64,000 nucleotides of DNA from Bordetella genomosp. 12 (GCF_002261355.1 NZ_NEVU01000001.1:1094283-1158282), one strand, 5' to 3'; counted from the stretch's first letter, positions 27,723 to 36,918 are shown. A program made the numbers and translations. Notes: a model not told the origin generated them from the letters alone.

Positions 27723-28211
27723 ATGGCTTGGCTCGCCTTCAACGCTGCGGTCGTGGTGTACGACCTGGGGTGGCGGCGCGTGCCCAATTGGCTGGTTTCG
27801 CTGGCTGCTCTGGCGCAACTGGCCTGGCTGATTGCGCACAGCCTGAGCGGAACCTGGCCGGCCAGTGGTCCGCGCGGCTGGCTCGATGCCTGGCTGCCGT
27901 TCGCCCTGGGGCTGTTGTTCATCGTGTTCTGGCGTCTGCGTCTGATGGGCGCGGGCGACGTCAAGTATCTGGCCGTCATCGGCCTGTGGCTGGGGTTGAT
28001 GCCCTGGTTGATGGTGGTGTTGCTGGCCAGCGTGCCGGCGGGCCTGCACGCGCTCGCCCAGGCATGGGGCGTGTTGCGCCATCCGCGCCGCGCCCGGCGC
28101 GGCGTGCCCTACGCCGGCTATCTGGCCCTGGTCGCGCTCAGTCTGGCAGTTATGCCGTCGAGTTCGCCCTGGTGTTCCTGGTGTTCTTCCTGGTGGTTTA
28201 CGGCATTCTGA
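27723..28211 (+). CDS. tadV: TadV/CpaA prepilin peptidase
   Basis: Inner-membrane aspartic protease that removes the Flp and pseudopilin leaders. The two catalytic aspartates are visible in VVYDLGWRRVPNWL and in the GxGD motif MGAGDVKYLAVIG. About five hydrophobic helices give 162 residues from ATG 27723 (AAGGAG 12 bases upstream); in-frame starts at 27669 (ATG) or 27666 (TTG) would add 18-19 residues. The last 20 or so residues (from MPSSSPW on) look unlike the family and read through the pseudopilin gene in another frame, so the natural C-terminus may have been altered. Confidence 0.85.
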   Translation: MAWLAFNAAVVVYDLGWRRVPNWLVSLAALAQLAWLIAHSLSGTWPASGPRGWLDAWLPFALGLLFIVFWRLRLMGAGDVKYLAVIGLWLGLMPWLMVVLLASVPAGLHALAQAWGVLRHPRRARRGVPYAGYLALVALSLAVMPSSSPWCSWCSSWWFTAF

Positions 28212-28597
28212 CTTGGGGCCTGATTTTCGCGGCCCAGCAGTCGGTCAATTACGCCGCGGAGGAAGGCGCGCGCATCGCCCTGCGCTGGCAAAGCGCCGAC
28301 GCCATGGGCGTGCGGGCGCAGCAGGCGCGCAGCGAAGCCCTGCGGCAATTGTCCTGGGTGCAGAGCATGGGCCGCGCCGACGCCAGCATCGCGGTCTGCG
28401 GGGCGGGCGGACTCGTGCAAGGCGAGGGCGCCTGCAGCGGCGCCGCGCTGGATCCCGATCAACTCGAAGTCCTGGTGCGCTATCCCTACAGCGCAGGGCC
28501 GCTGGTGCCGGTGTTGCCGGGCATTCTGCCCTGGCTGCCCGCGCAGTTGGCCGCCCGCGCCTCGGTGCGCCTGGGCGGTTCGCTGGAGGGCCGCTGA
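28064..28597 (+). CDS. tadE: TadE-like pseudopilin
   Basis: Minor pilin-like protein of the Tad machinery. The characteristic SGSYAVEFALVFLVFFLVVYG gives the processing site with Glu+5 and the N-terminal hydrophobic helix; the rest is a small periplasmic domain with two Cys. The start is uncertain. The only in-frame ATG/GTG/TTG near the helix is ATG 28064, which lies inside the prepilin peptidase gene (148-bp overlap), has a weak ribosome site, and gives a 27-residue Arg/Pro-rich leader, longer than usual (177 residues in all). Identity is secure; the 5' end is not. Confidence 0.75.
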   Translation: MGRVAPSAPRPARRALRRLSGPGRAQSGSYAVEFALVFLVFFLVVYGILTWGLIFAAQQSVNYAAEEGARIALRWQSADAMGVRAQQARSEALRQLSWVQSMGRADASIAVCGAGGLVQGEGACSGAALDPDQLEVLVRYPYSAGPLVPVLPGILPWLPAQLAARASVRLGGSLEGR

Positions 28598-28598
28598 G

Positions 28599-29060
28599 AT
28601 GCGTCATATGCCTGCGCGGCAGCAGCGCGGCGCGGCCGCCATCGAATTTGCCATCACCCTCATCCTGCTGCTCATGCTGGTGGTGGCCATCGCCGGTTAT
28701 GGCGCCTGGTTCTGGGCGCAGCAGAAAGTCACCAAGGCGGCCGGCGAGGGCGCCCAGGCGCTGTTGCAAACGGGTTTTCGCACCGGCGTGAGCAGCGCGG
28801 CGGTAGCCTGCGTCGCCGCGCGCCAGGAGGCGTCCTGGATGAGCATCCAATGCGCCACGCAATTGCAGCCCTGCTCCTGGACGGATGCGGCGGGCGCCGC
28901 GCCGCGTTGCGCACGCATCTCGGTTTCGTATAACGCCAACGCCTGGCCCCTGCTGGCCACCATGAATACCCTGGCCGCGGCCTTTTCCTCCAATCCCTGG
29001 TTCCCCAGCACGCTCCATGCCTGGGCCGTTGTGCAGATTCCGCAGGATGTGACGCCATGA
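28599..29060 (+). CDS. TadE/TadF-like pseudopilin
   Basis: Second pseudopilin, 153 residues. The leader RQQRGAAAIEFAITLILLLML shows the prepilin motif (cleavage after Gly, Glu+5) and a hydrophobic helix. The periplasmic part has four cysteines in about 50 residues, probably in disulphides. GGAGGG precedes the ATG, which is one base after the tadE stop, and the gene ends in an ATGA overlap with cpaB. It is likely the TadF equivalent. Confidence 0.87.
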   Translation: MRHMPARQQRGAAAIEFAITLILLLMLVVAIAGYGAWFWAQQKVTKAAGEGAQALLQTGFRTGVSSAAVACVAARQEASWMSIQCATQLQPCSWTDAAGAAPRCARISVSYNANAWPLLATMNTLAAAFSSNPWFPSTLHAWAVVQIPQDVTP

Positions 29061-29998
29061 ACAGTCTGACCAAAATCGCCGCCGTGTTCTTCTTGTTGGT
29101 GGCCCTGGCGCTGGGCTATCTGGCGGTCCGGCTGGCGATGCGCGAAGCGCCGCCGCCGCCGCCGCCCGTCGTGCAGAGCGCGCCGGCCCCGGTCGGGAAA
29201 ACGCTGGCTGTGGTGGTGGCCAGCAAGGATCTGGAGGCCGGCACGCGCCTGAGCGAAGACATGCTGGAGATCGCGCAATGGCCTACGGCGCCGGAGATCG
29301 CGGTGGCCGAGCCCGGCCTGGTGACGGGACACACCTTGCGCCAGGCGGTGGCCAAGGGCCAGCCCGTGGGGCCCTATGTGCTGGCCAAGGGGCTGGCCGC
29401 GCATCTGGAGCCCGGTGAGCGCGCCATCACCATCCCGGTCGATGAAATCGTGGGTGCTCAGAATCGTATCCGTCCCGGTGATCTGATCGATGTCTTCATG
29501 ATGATCGAACGCGGTCCCGAAGTGTCCGGCTCGCAGATGCGGCTGCTGCAATCGCGGGTCAAGGTGTTGGCCTATGGCCGCGATTCGGTGGACGGTCCGG
29601 CCGAACCGGAGCGCGCCGCTGGCGGCGGCTCGGGCAACCCCGCGCCGGTGGCGCGCAACGCCATGCTGGCCGTGCCGGTGGCCCAGGTCAACGAATTGTT
29701 GCTGGCCGCGCGCAGCGGCAAGCTGCAACTGGCGCTGCGCTCGCCCGAGGATACCGCCGTGCCCGATCCCAGCTTGTTCGTGGCGCGCACGCCCGTACTG
29801 GCCCCGCGCGCCAACCTGACACCGCAGCAGAAAGCCGCCGTTCACGACGGCGTGAACATGGCTTTCGCCGGGGATGGCCTGAGCCAGTTGGCCGGGCCGC
29901 CCGCCCCAGCCCAGCCCATCGCGCGCGCGCCGGCCACGGGCGGCGGGCGCAGCGTCGAGGTGCTGCGCGGCTCGACGGTACAGAACGTGGCTTATTGA
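29057..29998 (+). CDS. cpaB: Flp pilus assembly protein CpaB/RcpC
   Basis: Periplasmic, inner-membrane-anchored assembly protein of 313 residues. The N-terminal anchor is at 6-26 (AAVFFLLVALALGYLAVRLA), followed by a Pro run and a SAF/AFP-like domain with VVASKDLEAGTRLSEDMLEI and RAITIPVDEIVGAQNRIRPGDLIDVF, the family hallmarks. RcpC proteins interact with the secretin and possibly peptidoglycan. It overlaps the upstream gene by 4 bp and the secretin start by 1 bp. Confidence 0.94.
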   Translation: MNSLTKIAAVFFLLVALALGYLAVRLAMREAPPPPPPVVQSAPAPVGKTLAVVVASKDLEAGTRLSEDMLEIAQWPTAPEIAVAEPGLVTGHTLRQAVAKGQPVGPYVLAKGLAAHLEPGERAITIPVDEIVGAQNRIRPGDLIDVFMMIERGPEVSGSQMRLLQSRVKVLAYGRDSVDGPAEPERAAGGGSGNPAPVARNAMLAVPVAQVNELLLAARSGKLQLALRSPEDTAVPDPSLFVARTPVLAPRANLTPQQKAAVHDGVNMAFAGDGLSQLAGPPAPAQPIARAPATGGGRSVEVLRGSTVQNVAY

Positions 29999-31374
29999 TG
30001 ATGGTCTCTTCGAACCTTGATGTGAAAACGCGCATGACTACCGCTCGCACCGCAGGAAAATGGACCTTGGTCTTGGCCGTGATGGCCGCGTGGCCGGTCG
30101 TGGCCGTTCAGGCTCAGAACGCGCCACCGGCCGCCGCCGCGCCTGCGGCCGTGCCGGGTGAAATCATCGTGGCGGTCAAGGGCCAGGAGCCCTTGCGCCT
30201 GGCCTCGACGCCGGCGCGCATCGCCGTGGCCGACCCCGAGGTCGCGGATGTCAAAGTCCTGGTGCCGGGCCCGAACCGGGCCGGTGAAGTCATCATCATC
30301 GGGCGCAAGCCCGGCAGCACCGAACTGCGCATCTGGGCTCGCGGTCAGCGCGATCCTCAGGTGTGGGTGGTGCGCGTGGCGTCCGATGTGCAGGCTGCGC
30401 TGGCCGCGCGCGGCGTGCAGCCGGGCGCTTTCGTGGACCGGGCCGGCGACCGGGGGCTGGTCAGCGGCCTGGCGCCGTCGGCCGAGGCGCATCGCGGCGC
30501 GGTCGAAGCGGCCGGGGGCGACAAGCAGGTGGTCGACGTTTCGCAGATCAACACCAGTGGCGTGGTCCAGGTCGAGGTCAAGGTGGTCGAGGTATCGCGC
30601 ACGGTCATGAAAGACATCGGCGTGAGCTTTAACGCGGGCGGCTCGCGCGTCAATGGCGGCGTGAGCCTGCTGCCGGATCTGACCGGCGGCTTTCTGGGGT
30701 CGCTCAGCTACAGCAGCCGCGACTTCAACGCCACGCTGCAATTGCTGCAAAGCAATGGCCTGGCGCGGGTGTTGGCCGAACCCACCCTGCTGGCCCTATC
30801 GGGCCAGAGCGCCAGCTTTCTTGCGGGCGGCGAAATCCCCGTGCCGGAATCGGGCGGCCTGGGCACGCAGAACGTGACCTACAAGCCCTTCGGCATCGGC
30901 TTGACCGTCTCGCCCACCGTCATCTCGCGCGAACGCATTGCCCTGAAAGTCGCGCCCGAGGCCAGCGAGCTGGACTACACCAATGGCACGACCATCGTGA
31001 ACGCCAATAACACCACCACCATCATTCCGGCGCTGCGCACGCGGCGCGCCGACACGATGGTGGAGCTGGGCGACGGCGAGAGCTTTCTCATCAGCGGCCT
31101 GGTATCGCGCCAGACCAAGGCCAATGTCAGCAAGATCCCGCTGTTGGGCGATCTGCCCATCATCGGCGCGTTCTTCCGCAATGTGCAGTACTCGCAAGAG
31201 GACAACGAACTGGTCATCGTCGTCACCCCCCGTCTGGTCCGGCCCATCGCTCGCGGCGTCACCCTGCCGCTCCCCGGCGCGCGCCAGGAACTGACCGACT
31301 CCGGCTTCAATGCCTGGGGGTATTACCTGCTCGGCCCCATGGGCGGCCAGCAAATGCCGGGTTTTTCACAGTGA
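29998..31374 (+). CDS. cpaC: Tad secretin CpaC/RcpA
   Basis: Outer-membrane secretin through which the Flp pilus exits; 458 residues. Signal sequence to about residue 40 (ends VQAQ), BON/N0-like domain (PGEIIVAVKGQEPLRLASTP, ADPEVADVKVL), and a C-terminal secretin domain with VEVKVVEVSRTVMKDIGV, LSGQSASFLAGGEIPVP and the final GESFLISGLV... LLGDLPIIGAFFRN stretch. The ATG overlaps the cpaB stop (TGATG); a second ATG at 30034 would give a more standard signal peptide. Confidence 0.95.
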   Translation: MMVSSNLDVKTRMTTARTAGKWTLVLAVMAAWPVVAVQAQNAPPAAAAPAAVPGEIIVAVKGQEPLRLASTPARIAVADPEVADVKVLVPGPNRAGEVIIIGRKPGSTELRIWARGQRDPQVWVVRVASDVQAALAARGVQPGAFVDRAGDRGLVSGLAPSAEAHRGAVEAAGGDKQVVDVSQINTSGVVQVEVKVVEVSRTVMKDIGVSFNAGGSRVNGGVSLLPDLTGGFLGSLSYSSRDFNATLQLLQSNGLARVLAEPTLLALSGQSASFLAGGEIPVPESGGLGTQNVTYKPFGIGLTVSPTVISRERIALKVAPEASELDYTNGTTIVNANNTTTIIPALRTRRADTMVELGDGESFLISGLVSRQTKANVSKIPLLGDLPIIGAFFRNVQYSQEDNELVIVVTPRLVRPIARGVTLPLPGARQELTDSGFNAWGYYLLGPMGGQQMPGFSQ

Positions 31375-32711
31375 ATGATATGAAAACTCACGCCCGAGAA
31401 TGGGTTGGCCTCGATAAGGCCAACTGCTTTCTGTTCTGCTCAAGTGACAACGGCGTGGCGCAGCAACTGGGACAGGCCGTCGGCGACCTCGGCATGCTGA
31501 CCCAGGAATCGCCCTCGCTGGACGTGCTGGCCCAGCGCCTGGCGGAGATCAACCCGCAGGTGATCTTTCTGGACTTCACCGGCGGGCAGGCCGACCCGGG
31601 CAAGCTGCTGATGGCGGCCGACATGGCGCGCGTGCTCATGCGCGTGGCGCCGTCGTTGCCGCGCGTGGCGGTCGGTTATCTGTCTCAGCCCGACGGCGCC
31701 ATCGCCGCCCTGCGTGCCGGCGTCAGCGATTTTGTCGATCCTTCGGTCTCGCCGGAAGAGGTCAGGGCGGTGGTGCAGCGCCTGCTGGCCGATTGCCGGC
31801 AAGCCGCCGGGGGCGGCGGCGCGCATCGCAGCGTGCTGGTGTTGGGCGCGCGCCCGGGCGTGGGCGCGAGCACGCTGGCCGTGCATGCCGCCGGGCTGGC
31901 CCAGCAGCATCTGGCCCAGGTCGCGCTCTCGCGGCAGAGCACCCAGGGCGCCAAGCCGCATGGCAAGGGCGAACTCATGGCCGCGCAGTTGCCGCTCAAC
32001 GAGCGGGTGTGCGTGCTGGATCTGGGCTGGCCCATCGGCGACTGCCTGCTCTATCTGAATATCAACAGCGATTTCGATTTCGCCGAGGCCGTGCGCAATC
32101 TGCGCCGCCTGGACGGCACCCTGCTCAGTTCGGCCGTGGCGCATACGCCGGCTGGAATCAGCGCCATGACCCTGCCGCGCGATATGGCCCAGGTGCGTGC
32201 GCTCTCGCCGGCCGATTCGCTCTCGCTGTTCGAGCGTCTGCGGCAGCACTATGGCTTTCTGGTGACCGACGCCGGCGGCCTGGCCAATCCGGACTTCACC
32301 GCCAAGCTGGCGCGCAGCTCCCAGGAAGTCTGGCTGGTGACGGACCAGAGCGTCAGTTCCCTCGTGTCGCTGGCGGGCGTGCTGCAGGAGCTGGAGCAGC
32401 AGCATGTGCAGCGCGACACGATCAAGCTGGTGGTCAACCGCTATGACGAACGTTATGGGATGACTTCGATGCAAATCGCCGAGCGTTTCGGCCTGGCGCT
32501 GGCCGGCACCCTGCCGGATCGCACCATGCCGCTGATGCTGTGCACCAACCAGGGCCGCCTGCTCTACCAGCAGGCCGAGCGCGACATCTATGTGCGAGCC
32601 GTCCAGGGATTGGTCGACCTCATGCTGGCCGAGCGCATGGCGCCCGGCGCGCGCCAGGGCTGGCTGGCTGCCTGGCTGCCCGGCGTTCACAAACGCATGA
32701 TGCTGCACTGA
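31371..32711 (+). CDS. cpaE: TadZ/CpaE-like pilus localisation ATPase homologue
   Basis: Protein of 446 residues. It has an atypical receiver-like N-terminal domain (about 15-140) with no clear phospho-acceptor, and a ParA/MinD-like domain from about 153. TadZ/CpaE localises the Tad apparatus at the cell pole. The deviant Walker A reads GARPGVGAST (159-168), so both the signature lysine and the P-loop lysine of KGGVGKT are replaced and ATP hydrolysis is doubtful. The start is GTG 31371 (overlapping the secretin stop) or ATG 31380. Confidence 0.92.
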   Translation: MNDMKTHAREWVGLDKANCFLFCSSDNGVAQQLGQAVGDLGMLTQESPSLDVLAQRLAEINPQVIFLDFTGGQADPGKLLMAADMARVLMRVAPSLPRVAVGYLSQPDGAIAALRAGVSDFVDPSVSPEEVRAVVQRLLADCRQAAGGGGAHRSVLVLGARPGVGASTLAVHAAGLAQQHLAQVALSRQSTQGAKPHGKGELMAAQLPLNERVCVLDLGWPIGDCLLYLNINSDFDFAEAVRNLRRLDGTLLSSAVAHTPAGISAMTLPRDMAQVRALSPADSLSLFERLRQHYGFLVTDAGGLANPDFTAKLARSSQEVWLVTDQSVSSLVSLAGVLQELEQQHVQRDTIKLVVNRYDERYGMTSMQIAERFGLALAGTLPDRTMPLMLCTNQGRLLYQQAERDIYVRAVQGLVDLMLAERMAPGARQGWLAAWLPGVHKRMMLH

Positions 32712-32725
32712 AGGAAACGACCACC

Positions 32726-34093
32726 ATGATCATGTCGGCATCGATGGAGTTCGGCAACGGCGAAGCGGCGGATGAGTTCGCCGGCTCGCAGCGATTCCAG
32801 GACGTCAAAAGCCAGGCCTACGAGCATTTGCTGTCGCGCATCGAAGAGCTGGGGGCGGAGTTCGGCCGCTGGACACGCGCCGCCATTCAGGAGTTCGTCG
32901 AGATCGAGGTGGCGGGTTTCGCGCGCCTGCGGCGTCTGGCGCTCAACGAAGCCGAACTGGCCCACATCAGCAGCGCGCTGACCAAGGAATTGGCCGGCCT
33001 GGGGCCGCTGGAGGACCTGCTGGCCGATCCGGCGGTCGAGGATGTACTCATCAACGGCTACAACAATGTGTTCGTCTCGCGCCGCGGCGTGCTGGCGCGC
33101 GAGAGCCTGCGCTTTACCGACAACCAGCATGTGCTGCGCATCGTGCGGCGCATCCTGGCACCGTTGGGGCGCCGGCTGGATGAATCCAGCCCCATGGTGG
33201 ATGCGCGGCTGCCCGATGGCGGGCGGCTGAATGTGGTCATCGAGCCGCTGGCCGTCGACGGGCCCATGGTGTCCATCCGCAAGTTCCGCCAGGACCCGCT
33301 CAAGCCCACCGATCTGCTGGTGCTGGGCACCTTCAATGAAGAGATCCACCGGCTGCTCAGCCTGGCCGTCAAGCATCGGTGCAACGTGCTGGTGTCGGGC
33401 GGCACCAGTTCGGGCAAGACGTCGCTGCTCAATGCCTTGGCATTTTTCATCCCGGAGAGCGAACGCGTCGTCACGGTGGAGGACACGGCCGAGCTGTCGC
33501 TGAACCACCCGCACGTGGTGCGCCTGGAGTCGCGCCAGGGCGGTTTTGACGGCGCCGGCGCCATCAGCATCCGCGATCTCATCCGCAACAGCCTGCGCAT
33601 GCGGCCTGACCGGGTGGTGGTGGGCGAGGTCCGGGGCGCCGAAGTGATGGACATGCTGCAGGCCATGAACACCGGGCACGAAGGCTCCATGGCCACGATC
33701 CACGCCAACTCGCCGCGGGAGTGTCTCTACCGTATCGAGATGCTGGCCGGTTTTGCCGGGTTTCAGGGCAGCGAGGACAGCCTGCGGCGCCAGATCGCCA
33801 GCGCCCTGGATTTCATCATCCAGATCGGCCGCCTGCCCAATGGCAAGCGCCGCGTCATTTCCGTGACGGAGGTCACGGGCATGGGCGACAACGTCATCGC
33901 CACGCAGGAGCTCTACCGCTACGAGTCTTTCCTGGCGCCCGACGGGGAAGATAAAGACAACTGGGTCGGGCTGGGCATCAATCCGCACACCCCGAAGCTG
34001 GCGCGCGCCTGGGCCGAGATGCGCGCGACGCTGGCGCCCGATGACCCCGAGCCCGCGCCGGGCGCCAGCGGCTTCTGGGGCCGGCGGCGATGA
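32726..34093 (+). CDS. tadA: Tad pilus assembly ATPase TadA/CpaF
   Basis: Hexameric secretion ATPase, 455 residues, that powers Flp pilus assembly from the cytoplasm. Walker A is GGTSSGKT at 225-232, Walker B lies in DRVVVGEVRG near 295-304, and the His box is GHEGSMATIHANS at 317-329. The N-terminal domain has LGPLEDLLADPAVEDVLING, typical of CpaF. ATG 32726 has AAGGA 10 bases upstream; longer in-frame extension runs through cpaE and is rejected. The 3' end overlaps tadB by four bases. Confidence 0.96.
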   Translation: MIMSASMEFGNGEAADEFAGSQRFQDVKSQAYEHLLSRIEELGAEFGRWTRAAIQEFVEIEVAGFARLRRLALNEAELAHISSALTKELAGLGPLEDLLADPAVEDVLINGYNNVFVSRRGVLARESLRFTDNQHVLRIVRRILAPLGRRLDESSPMVDARLPDGGRLNVVIEPLAVDGPMVSIRKFRQDPLKPTDLLVLGTFNEEIHRLLSLAVKHRCNVLVSGGTSSGKTSLLNALAFFIPESERVVTVEDTAELSLNHPHVVRLESRQGGFDGAGAISIRDLIRNSLRMRPDRVVVGEVRGAEVMDMLQAMNTGHEGSMATIHANSPRECLYRIEMLAGFAGFQGSEDSLRRQIASALDFIIQIGRLPNGKRRVISVTEVTGMGDNVIATQELYRYESFLAPDGEDKDNWVGLGINPHTPKLARAWAEMRATLAPDDPEPAPGASGFWGRRR

Positions 34094-35004
34094 TGGCGGC
34101 CCTGGCCCTGTTGGGCGCGGCCCTGGTGTTGGCTGCCGGCGCGTTTCTGTTGCTGCGCCGCGCCAGCGCCGGCGAGCGCCGTTCGGCCACGTCGGCGTTT
34201 CTGGCGTCGCGCCTGGACAAGTCGGGCGCGCAAAGCGCCGCCGAAAAACTGCTGCGCCCGATCCGCAAAGGCGGCAACGCGTGGGCCCGCATGCTTTTGC
34301 TGGCCGGCGAGCGTTCGGACGGCAAACTCTATGTCATTCTCTTGCTGCCGGCCTTGGTGGCCGGCGCGCTGGGCGCGCTGCTGGGCGGGGCGGCCTCGGC
34401 GGTGGCGGCCTTTGCCCTGCTGCTGCTGTTGGGCATTTTTCGCCTGTGGCGCAAGGCCGACAAGCGCCGGCGGCGCATGATCAATCAGTTGCCCGGCTTT
34501 CTGGATGGCGTGGTGCGGCTCATCACCATAGGCAACAGCGTCAACGCGGCGTTTCAGGGGGCTATTGCTTCGGTCGATGACCCGCTGCTCGAAGTGCTGG
34601 AGCGTACCGATGCGTTGACGCGCTCGGGTAAGGAACTCGACAGCGCCTTGCTCATCGTGTCGCGCCAGTACGGCCTGCAGGAGCTGTTTCTGGTGTCGTC
34701 GGTGATTTCGCTGGCGCTGCGTTTTGGCGGGCGCAGCGAGCAGGTGCTCGAACGCATGTCGGCCTTCATGCGCGATCTGGAGCAGGCGCGCGACGAACTG
34801 GTGGCGCTGTCGGCCGAAGTGCGGCTGTCGGCCTGGATTTTGTCGCTGCTGCCCATCGGCTTGGCGCTGTTCATCATCATCTTCAACAACGATCTGTTCA
34901 TGAATATGTGGCGCGACCCGCTGGGCTTCAAGATGCTGATGGGCGGTCTGGGCCTGCAGATCGCCGGCACGTATTGCCTGTTCCGCATGGCGCGTGGCGT
35001 GTGA
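34090..35004 (+). CDS. tadB: Tad inner-membrane platform protein TadB
   Basis: Polytopic platform protein of 304 residues with the GspF/T2SSF fold. Hydrophobic helices are at about 5-20, 80-120 and two near the C-terminus. The GspF domain (about 140-265) includes LPGFLDGVVRLITIGNSVNAAF and a cytoplasmic helical bundle. Its ATG overlaps the tadA stop (ATGA), so the two are translationally coupled. It works with TadC to couple ATPase motion to pilin extraction. Confidence 0.94.
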   Translation: MMAALALLGAALVLAAGAFLLLRRASAGERRSATSAFLASRLDKSGAQSAAEKLLRPIRKGGNAWARMLLLAGERSDGKLYVILLLPALVAGALGALLGGAASAVAAFALLLLLGIFRLWRKADKRRRRMINQLPGFLDGVVRLITIGNSVNAAFQGAIASVDDPLLEVLERTDALTRSGKELDSALLIVSRQYGLQELFLVSSVISLALRFGGRSEQVLERMSAFMRDLEQARDELVALSAEVRLSAWILSLLPIGLALFIIIFNNDLFMNMWRDPLGFKMLMGGLGLQIAGTYCLFRMARGV

Positions 35005-35014
35005 GGAGGGGCCG

Positions 35015-36013
35015 ATGCAAGCAATGCTCAACGACCCGAGTGCCCGCTGGTTCCTGATCAGCGCGGTCATCGCCATGATGATCGCCTGCCTGGTGGTGAG
35101 CGTGGCGGTCTTGGTGCGTGTCAGCCGGGCGGACCGCAACCGCGCGGTGATCGACCGGGCCATCGCCGCGCGCGATGGCTCCGCGGCGCCGTCCGCGCCG
35201 ATGCCTCAGGGCGCGCGCGAAAAAGCGGCGGCCATGACGCAGGCGGCCAGCACTTTCGGCTTGCGGCTGGGGCAGGGCAAGCTGGGAGAGTCGCTGCTGG
35301 CCGCCGAGGACCGTCGCCTGGTGGAACTGTGTTTTCTCGACCGCAGTCAGCGCGCCCGGGGGTTGTTCATCATGAGCCGCTCGGTGCTGGCCGTGCTGCT
35401 GCCCGTGCTGGTCTGGCTGCTGCTGGACGATGTGCTCAGCCGGCACGGCCTCATGGGCTGGATCGTGGCGCTCTTCTTCGGTTTCGCGGTGGGGTGGATG
35501 CTGCCCAAATGGTGGCTGATGCGCCGCTGGCGCGCACGCCGCAAGCAGGCTGAAAATGAACTGCCCCTGCTCATCGATCTGCTGCGCCTGCTGCAGGGCG
35601 TGGGTCTGTCGGTGGACCAGAGCATCCACGTGCTGGTGAGCGACTTCCGCACGGTGATGCCGGTGCTGGCGGCGGAGTTGCGGCATGCGGCGGAACTGCA
35701 CACGCGCGGACGCAGCCGCGAGCAGTCGCTTGGCCGTCTGGCCGTCGATTACGACAACGACGATCTGACCGCCATCTGCCGGCTCATCGTGCAGGTGGAT
35801 AAACACGGCGGCGCGGTCCAGGAACCGTTGGCGCGTTTCAGTGAGCGTGTGCGCGAGCGCCGCAAGCTCGATCTCAAGGCGCATGTGGCGCGGCTGACGG
35901 TCAAGATGACCGGGGTGATGGTGCTCACGTTGTTGCCGGCCTTGCTGATCGTGACCGGGGGCGCGGGATTTCTGGCGGTGATTCGCGGCCTGTCGCGCAT
36001 CAATGGAGGCTAG
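35015..36013 (+). CDS. tadC: Tad inner-membrane platform protein TadC
   Basis: Second GspF-type platform protein, 332 residues. Four main hydrophobic segments are seen (about 12-34, 120-160 and the C-terminus). The T2SSF domain has NELPLLIDLLRLLQGVGLSVDQSI and ends TVKMTGVMVLTLLPALLIV. ATG 35015 with GGAGGGG just upstream is preferred to a codon inside tadB at 34994. Confidence 0.94.
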   Translation: MQAMLNDPSARWFLISAVIAMMIACLVVSVAVLVRVSRADRNRAVIDRAIAARDGSAAPSAPMPQGAREKAAAMTQAASTFGLRLGQGKLGESLLAAEDRRLVELCFLDRSQRARGLFIMSRSVLAVLLPVLVWLLLDDVLSRHGLMGWIVALFFGFAVGWMLPKWWLMRRWRARRKQAENELPLLIDLLRLLQGVGLSVDQSIHVLVSDFRTVMPVLAAELRHAAELHTRGRSREQSLGRLAVDYDNDDLTAICRLIVQVDKHGGAVQEPLARFSERVRERRKLDLKAHVARLTVKMTGVMVLTLLPALLIVTGGAGFLAVIRGLSRINGG

Positions 36014-36015
36014 GC

Positions 36016-36900
36016 ATGAGGGTATGGAAAATTCCGGCGGCAGGCCTGGGGCTCGCGCTCCTGGGGGCCTGCGCCAGCAATAACGTGGACACGGCCTGGC
36101 AACTGATGCAGCAACAGCAGCAGGAGCAGGCGCTGATGCAACAGAAGAATGACGAGACGGATCGCCAGCGCGCGATGGCCTCGCGTCCCGCCATGGCGCT
36201 GTCGGTGATACGCGAAGCCCAGCAAAGCGGGCGCTACTTCGCTTCGCTCGCCTATCTGGACGCCTATCGGCAGGCTTATGGCGAGACGCCGCAAGTACAG
36301 GTCATGCGGGCGGATGCCCTGCGCATGACGGGCCAGACGGACAGCGCCGAGCAACTCTATCGCACCCTGACCGGCGGCGAGCAGGCGGCCGAAGCCTGGC
36401 ATGGCCTGGGCCTGCTGGCCGCCGGCCGCTCCGACTTCGCGCAGGCTGCGCAGGCGCTGGCGCGCGCGGCCAGCCTGCGCCCCACCGATGCCCAGTATCT
36501 CGGGGATCTGGGCTATGCCCGCTTGCGCGCCGGCGATCTGCAGGGTGCGCGGCTGCCGCTGGGCCAAGCGGCCGAGCTCGATCCCGGCAACGCGCGCATT
36601 CTGGGCAATCTGGCCTTGTTGCTGGTCTTGCAGGGCGAGGAGGGCGGTGCGCAGCAGGTCATGACGCGCGGGCAGCTCAGCTCACAGGCCCGCAACCGGG
36701 TCTACCAACTGGCCGCAGAGATACGCCGGCCGGCAGCCGTGTCGGCCGCCCCGCAGGAGGCCGCCCGCGTGGGCGGGCCCGTCGTGCGCGCGGTGCCCGC
36801 GGGACAGACCACGGTCGTGTCCGCCGAACCCGCCAGTGCGATGCCCATGGTGCAGCGTCCTTTGCTGGACCGCCTGGGCAACCCCCCTTTCGTGCAATAA
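36016..36900 (+). CDS. tadD: TadD-like tetratricopeptide lipoprotein (pilotin candidate)
   Basis: Lipoprotein of 294 residues. Signal peptide with lipobox LLGAC places Cys at about residue 19. A Gln-rich helix follows (QLMQQQQQEQALMQQ), then three or four TPR units (about 75-215), for example AWHGLGLLAAGRSDFAQAAQ and AQYLGDLGYARLRAGDLQGA. The tail is Ala/Pro-rich. TadD proteins assist secretin localisation or stability. It starts two bases after tadC. Confidence 0.9.
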   Translation: MRVWKIPAAGLGLALLGACASNNVDTAWQLMQQQQQEQALMQQKNDETDRQRAMASRPAMALSVIREAQQSGRYFASLAYLDAYRQAYGETPQVQVMRADALRMTGQTDSAEQLYRTLTGGEQAAEAWHGLGLLAAGRSDFAQAAQALARAASLRPTDAQYLGDLGYARLRAGDLQGARLPLGQAAELDPGNARILGNLALLLVLQGEEGGAQQVMTRGQLSSQARNRVYQLAAEIRRPAAVSAAPQEAARVGGPVVRAVPAGQTTVVSAEPASAMPMVQRPLLDRLGNPPFVQ

Positions 36901-36918
36901 CGCCCCGGAGACTCTGAC

